A DNA stretch of 8,154 bases from JAENVT01 sp043758005 (GTDB lineage: Bacteria; Actinomycetota; Acidimicrobiia; Acidimicrobiales; Ilumatobacteraceae). The DNA lies in contig JAYVOI010000300.1 of NCBI GenBank assembly GCA_043758005.1, forward strand, positions 1-8,154, read 5' to 3'. The notes under the pieces were generated by a model. That model did not search any database. It was given only the letters and a program-made list of their open reading frames with translations, and was not told where the DNA came from. Below are positions 6,500 to 8,154 of the stretch, piece after piece. Position 1 is the stretch's first letter; each line of letters begins with the position of its first letter. The translations under genes were made by a program, and so were the position numbers.

Positions 6500-7033
6500 T
6501 CAGCGACGTGAGGCCGGCGAGATGGCGTCCCAGCTCTCGGAGCCATATTCAGCCAGCACGAGTGCGCAGACCGGGTCACCCTCACATCGGATGCCGGTGA
6601 CGAGCATCCGCGGTGTGCCGAGGTCGATGCCTCGGCTGGCCTGCAGCTCGGCGAGGCTGTCGGAGATCAACGAGCGAACCTCGTCCTGCGATCCACCTTC
6701 GTGCTCGACGAACAACCCCGCGCCGGTCCCCTCGTGTTGCACCCATCCGACCCCTGCCCATGCCTCGGCCCCACGATCGGTGGCGCACTGCTCGGCGTAG
6801 ACGACGTAGAGCCGGTCGCCCCACTCACCGCCATCGAGCGTCGGGGCTCGAAGGATCGTCGTCGCCGGAGGAATGACGGAGCTGAGCCGGATCAGGTTCC
6901 TGTTCTCGGCACCGAGAGCGACAAGGGCGCGATCGAACGCGGCCAGCTCGGTGCGGGCGGTCGCGGTCGCGGCATCGATCATGATCGTCAGGGACGGGTC
7001 ATGCCGACGGGCAGATGGGGCACTCGAGACCAT
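6500..7033 (-). CDS. Pyruvoyl-dependent arginine decarboxylase
   Basis: It converts L-arginine to agmatine and CO2, the first step of a polyamine route, using a pyruvoyl group made by self-cleavage instead of pyridoxal phosphate. From ATG 7033 it is 177 residues; the family is about 150-195. The signature is clear: TELAAFDRAL (28-37), NLIRLSSVIPP (46-56), where the chain should break between Ser51 and Ser52 to leave a pyruvoyl on Ser52, then WGDRLYVVYAEQ (71-82), a GVGWVQHEGTGAGLFVEHEG segment (94-113) with Glu110 at the catalytic glutamate position, and SLISDSLAELQASRG (121-135). The start is uncertain: ATG 7033 keeps the first strand (SLTIMIDAATAT), ATG 6982 would cut into it, and GTG 7045/7054 are also in frame; none has a strong ribosome site. 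Alanines replace the usual glycines in the loop before TELAAFD. The unknown membrane protein follows five bases later. Confidence 0.87.
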   Translation of the reverse strand: MVSSAPSARRHDPSLTIMIDAATATARTELAAFDRALVALGAENRNLIRLSSVIPPATTILRAPTLDGGEWGDRLYVVYAEQCATDRGAEAWAGVGWVQHEGTGAGLFVEHEGGSQDEVRSLISDSLAELQASRGIDLGTPRMLVTGIRCEGDPVCALVLAEYGSESWDAISPASRR

Positions 7034-7313
7034 GGTTCTGTTCACGCAGCTCACGACCCGCCGAAACCACCTCGGATACATGCAATCCCGCGCTCTGCGC
7101 GCACGCGAGATGCTGTTGGGGTCGCAACGTCTCCGGCCAACTCGGCGATGAGGAATCTGTATCTGGCAGCCGTTGGTTGGGTCGTGTCGGCATGAACTTC
7201 GGAAACGCAATCGCCACCATCGTCATCAGCAACTACTTCGACCAGAACGGAAGGGACGCCGGCCACCCACGGCGATCGGTCAAGGGCGCTCCGGGCGCCC
7301 GATCGCGGACCGC
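7034..7313. other. Gap between arginine decarboxylase and FAD oxidase remnant; possible DUF805-like fragment
   Basis: I see no confident gene in these 280 bases. On the plus strand a short frame from ATG 7192 reads MNFGNAIATIVISNYFDQNG, which resembles the N-terminus of DUF805 membrane proteins (typically M-x-F-x-x-A-I ... K-Y-x-x-F-x-G-R). It then loses all likeness, has no clear ribosome site, and ends at 7359 inside the FAD oxidase remnant on the other strand. Frames on the minus strand here are low-quality shadows. The promoter of the decarboxylase operon should lie in this gap, but no convincing -35/-10 pair is visible. Confidence 0.35.
7284..7300 (-). terminator. Candidate hairpin terminator for the GcvT/FAD-oxidase operon
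   Basis: GGGCGC (7284-7289) and GCGCCC (7295-7300) form a six-pair GC stem with a five-base loop, starting 13 bases after the stop of the FAD oxidase remnant in the minus direction. No T-run follows, so the call rests on position and stem strength only. Confidence 0.35.
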
Positions 7314-7795
7314 TCAGCGCGGCTCGAACTCGTTCGCCGCGCACCCCGATCGCTGGTAGAAGTCGAAGAAGCGGCCCTGCGGGTCGTGGATTCCCCGCAG
7401 CCGCTGCAACCTGGCGAAGTTGGCGTCAGCCATGAACTTCGACGAGCGTTGGGTCAGGTCGGCGTCGCCGAGGTACGAGCGCCACGCGTCGACGGACTGG
7501 CGGTTGCCGTCAGGGTATCGATGTCGACCGTCATCTCGCGGAGACCGGCGAGGTCGATCAACAACGCGTCGTCGCGCACGCTCCAGCCGGCCAACGCATG
7601 GCCACCCGAACGTGCAGCGACCTTCCACACGCGTTCGTTCGCCAGCCGCACGCCGGCGACGACATCGACCTCACCGGCAGCCTCCAGAATGGCGGCCGGA
7701 TAGCGCGACGGATAGCGCGTGTTGAACAGCGGCCCGGTGCGCGCCGCGTCGTAGCCGGCGGTGCCACGCTCGATGAATCGTCCCTCGAACATCAC
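7314..7795 (-). pseudogene. FAD-linked (berberine-bridge-type) oxidase with internal deletion and frameshift
   Basis: The intact family is about 450-500 residues with an N-terminal FAD-binding domain and a C-terminal BBE domain. The N-terminal part, from GTG 7795 or ATG 7792, reads GRFIERGTAGYDAARTGPLF, then AAGEVDVVAGVRLANE, ARSGGHALAGWSVRDDALLID (with the histidine that usually carries covalent FAD) and ends near TATASPSTRG. At about 7482-7496 sense moves to another frame and jumps to the C-terminus: SVDAWRSYLGDADLT, then FMADANFARLQRLRGIHDPQ and FFDFYQR, stopping at 7314. About 300 central residues are missing. Both ends read naturally across the same 14 bases (7482-7495), suggesting a deletion at short shared sequence. 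AAGG (7803-7806) and a two-base gap from the upstream stop show translational coupling to the GcvT-domain gene. It cannot make a working oxidase. Confidence 0.8.
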
Positions 7796-7797
7796 GC

Positions 7798-8154
7798 TCA
7801 CGCCTTGATCCGCACGTTGTCGGGGTCGAACATCGGTCGCATCGACACTCGCGCGGGATACCGCCGTCCGGCGATCTCGACATCCCATGCGCCAGAGGAG
7901 AGGTAGGCCGCATTCACCGGCTGATCGCCTTCGACCATCACGAGTCCGACCGCACCGCCGAGCGTGAAGCCGTACGACGCGGCACGAACGTACCCAACCG
8001 AGCGATCGTCTCGTCGTAGCACCTCACCGTGGAACATCAGTGGCTCGGGGTCATCGACGAGCACTTGCACCAACCGACGAGTCAAGGGCCCAGCTGCCTT
8101 CTTGGCGACAACCGCGTCACGTCCGATGAACCCGTCGGGCTTGTCGAGATCGAC
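7798..8154 (-). CDS. C-terminal GcvT domain of an FAD-dependent dehydrogenase (dimethylglycine/sarcosine type) or aminomethyltransferase, partial
   Basis: The frame is open from the right edge to TGA at 7798 and gives the last 118 residues. The sequence follows the C-terminal half of the glycine-cleavage T protein fold: DLDKPDGFIGRDAVVAKKA, then LTRRLVQVLVDDPEPLMFHG, EVLRRDDRSVGYVRAASYG, a TLGGAVGLVMVE strand, and the closing RPMFDPDNVRIKA, which matches the usual 'plyDP.g.rmR' ending. This domain binds folate and takes up the one-carbon unit in dimethylglycine and sarcosine dehydrogenases and in GcvT itself. Several features (FIGRDAV, the SxxYG and FDP endings) fit the fused FAD-dependent dehydrogenases better than free GcvT, but the FAD domain that would settle this lies outside the window. 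It overlaps in expression with the downstream FAD-oxidase remnant and is probably the first part of that operon. Confidence 0.8.
   Translation of the reverse strand, partial: VDLDKPDGFIGRDAVVAKKAAGPLTRRLVQVLVDDPEPLMFHGEVLRRDDRSVGYVRAASYGFTLGGAVGLVMVEGDQPVNAAYLSSGAWDVEIAGRRYPARVSMRPMFDPDNVRIKA

Noticed and set aside
5851..6600. 249-codon plus-strand frame opposite the unknown membrane protein
   Set aside because: Its composition is typical of an antisense shadow, and the minus strand has normal protein composition and sits in an operon with the decarboxylase.
6999..7232. Minus-strand frame ending in CPICPSA, hinting at a zinc-binding end
   Set aside because: Only one Cys pair is present, there is no recognisable domain, and it overlaps the start of the arginine decarboxylase in another frame.
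7191..7441. 11-base direct repeat CATGAACTTCG at 7191 and 7431
   Set aside because: The second copy is coding sequence on the other strand; one 11-base match in 8 kb is weak and has no associated structure.
1..8154. CRISPR arrays, tRNA/rRNA genes, insertion sequences, toxin-antitoxin or phage-defence genes
   Set aside because: I looked for repeated spacers, tRNA-like folds, transposase motifs and typical defence domains and saw none.

Overview
The window is about 8.2 kb of dense, high-GC bacterial DNA with strongly G/C-biased third codon positions, several GTG starts and short intergenic gaps. The gene content (an actinobacterial-style NhaA, a flavin-dependent LLM oxidoreductase next to an SDR, a GcvT-domain FAD dehydrogenase next to a berberine-bridge-type oxidase) suggests an actinomycetote, possibly of the Acidimicrobiia/Ilumatobacter kind. 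That placement is inferred from composition and family flavour, not from a marker gene.

Layout. Positions 1-794 (minus) hold most of an EamA-type drug/metabolite transporter that runs off the left edge. It is divergent from a plus-strand run: NhaA Na+/H+ antiporter (890-2197), a strong nested hairpin (2208-2254), a lipoprotein alpha/beta hydrolase (2294-3073) and an LLM-class flavin-dependent oxidoreductase (3093-4130). The LLM stop codon overlaps the start of a short-chain dehydrogenase (SDR) of which only the N-terminal Rossmann segment remains. That remnant carries an apparent one-base insertion at its start, and its reading frame then runs into an S8 subtilisin-like peptidase with an intact D-H-N-S catalytic set (ORF 4182-5519). 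The plus-strand run meets minus-strand genes at a convergent gap (5520-5718) that holds a perfect 26-bp inverted repeat.

Right half, all minus strand, read from the right edge leftward: the C-terminal 118 residues of a GcvT-domain protein (7798-8154), a translationally coupled FAD-linked oxidase that has lost its middle and changed frame (7314-7795), a 280-base gap, a pyruvoyl-dependent arginine decarboxylase (about 6500-7033), and an unrecognised membrane-associated protein five bases downstream of it (about 5719-6495). The decarboxylase would make agmatine from arginine, and the neighbour may act with it, but its sequence does not say how.

The most notable pattern is gene damage: an SDR/subtilase chimera and an internally deleted FAD oxidase in one 8-kb window, with a possible third fragment at 7192. 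This is either real decay by deletion or an assembly artefact. I see no CRISPR array, tRNA, rRNA, insertion sequence or recognisable defence system, and I cannot support a claim of a wholly new system here. The two palindromic elements are the best candidates for undescribed sequence elements.
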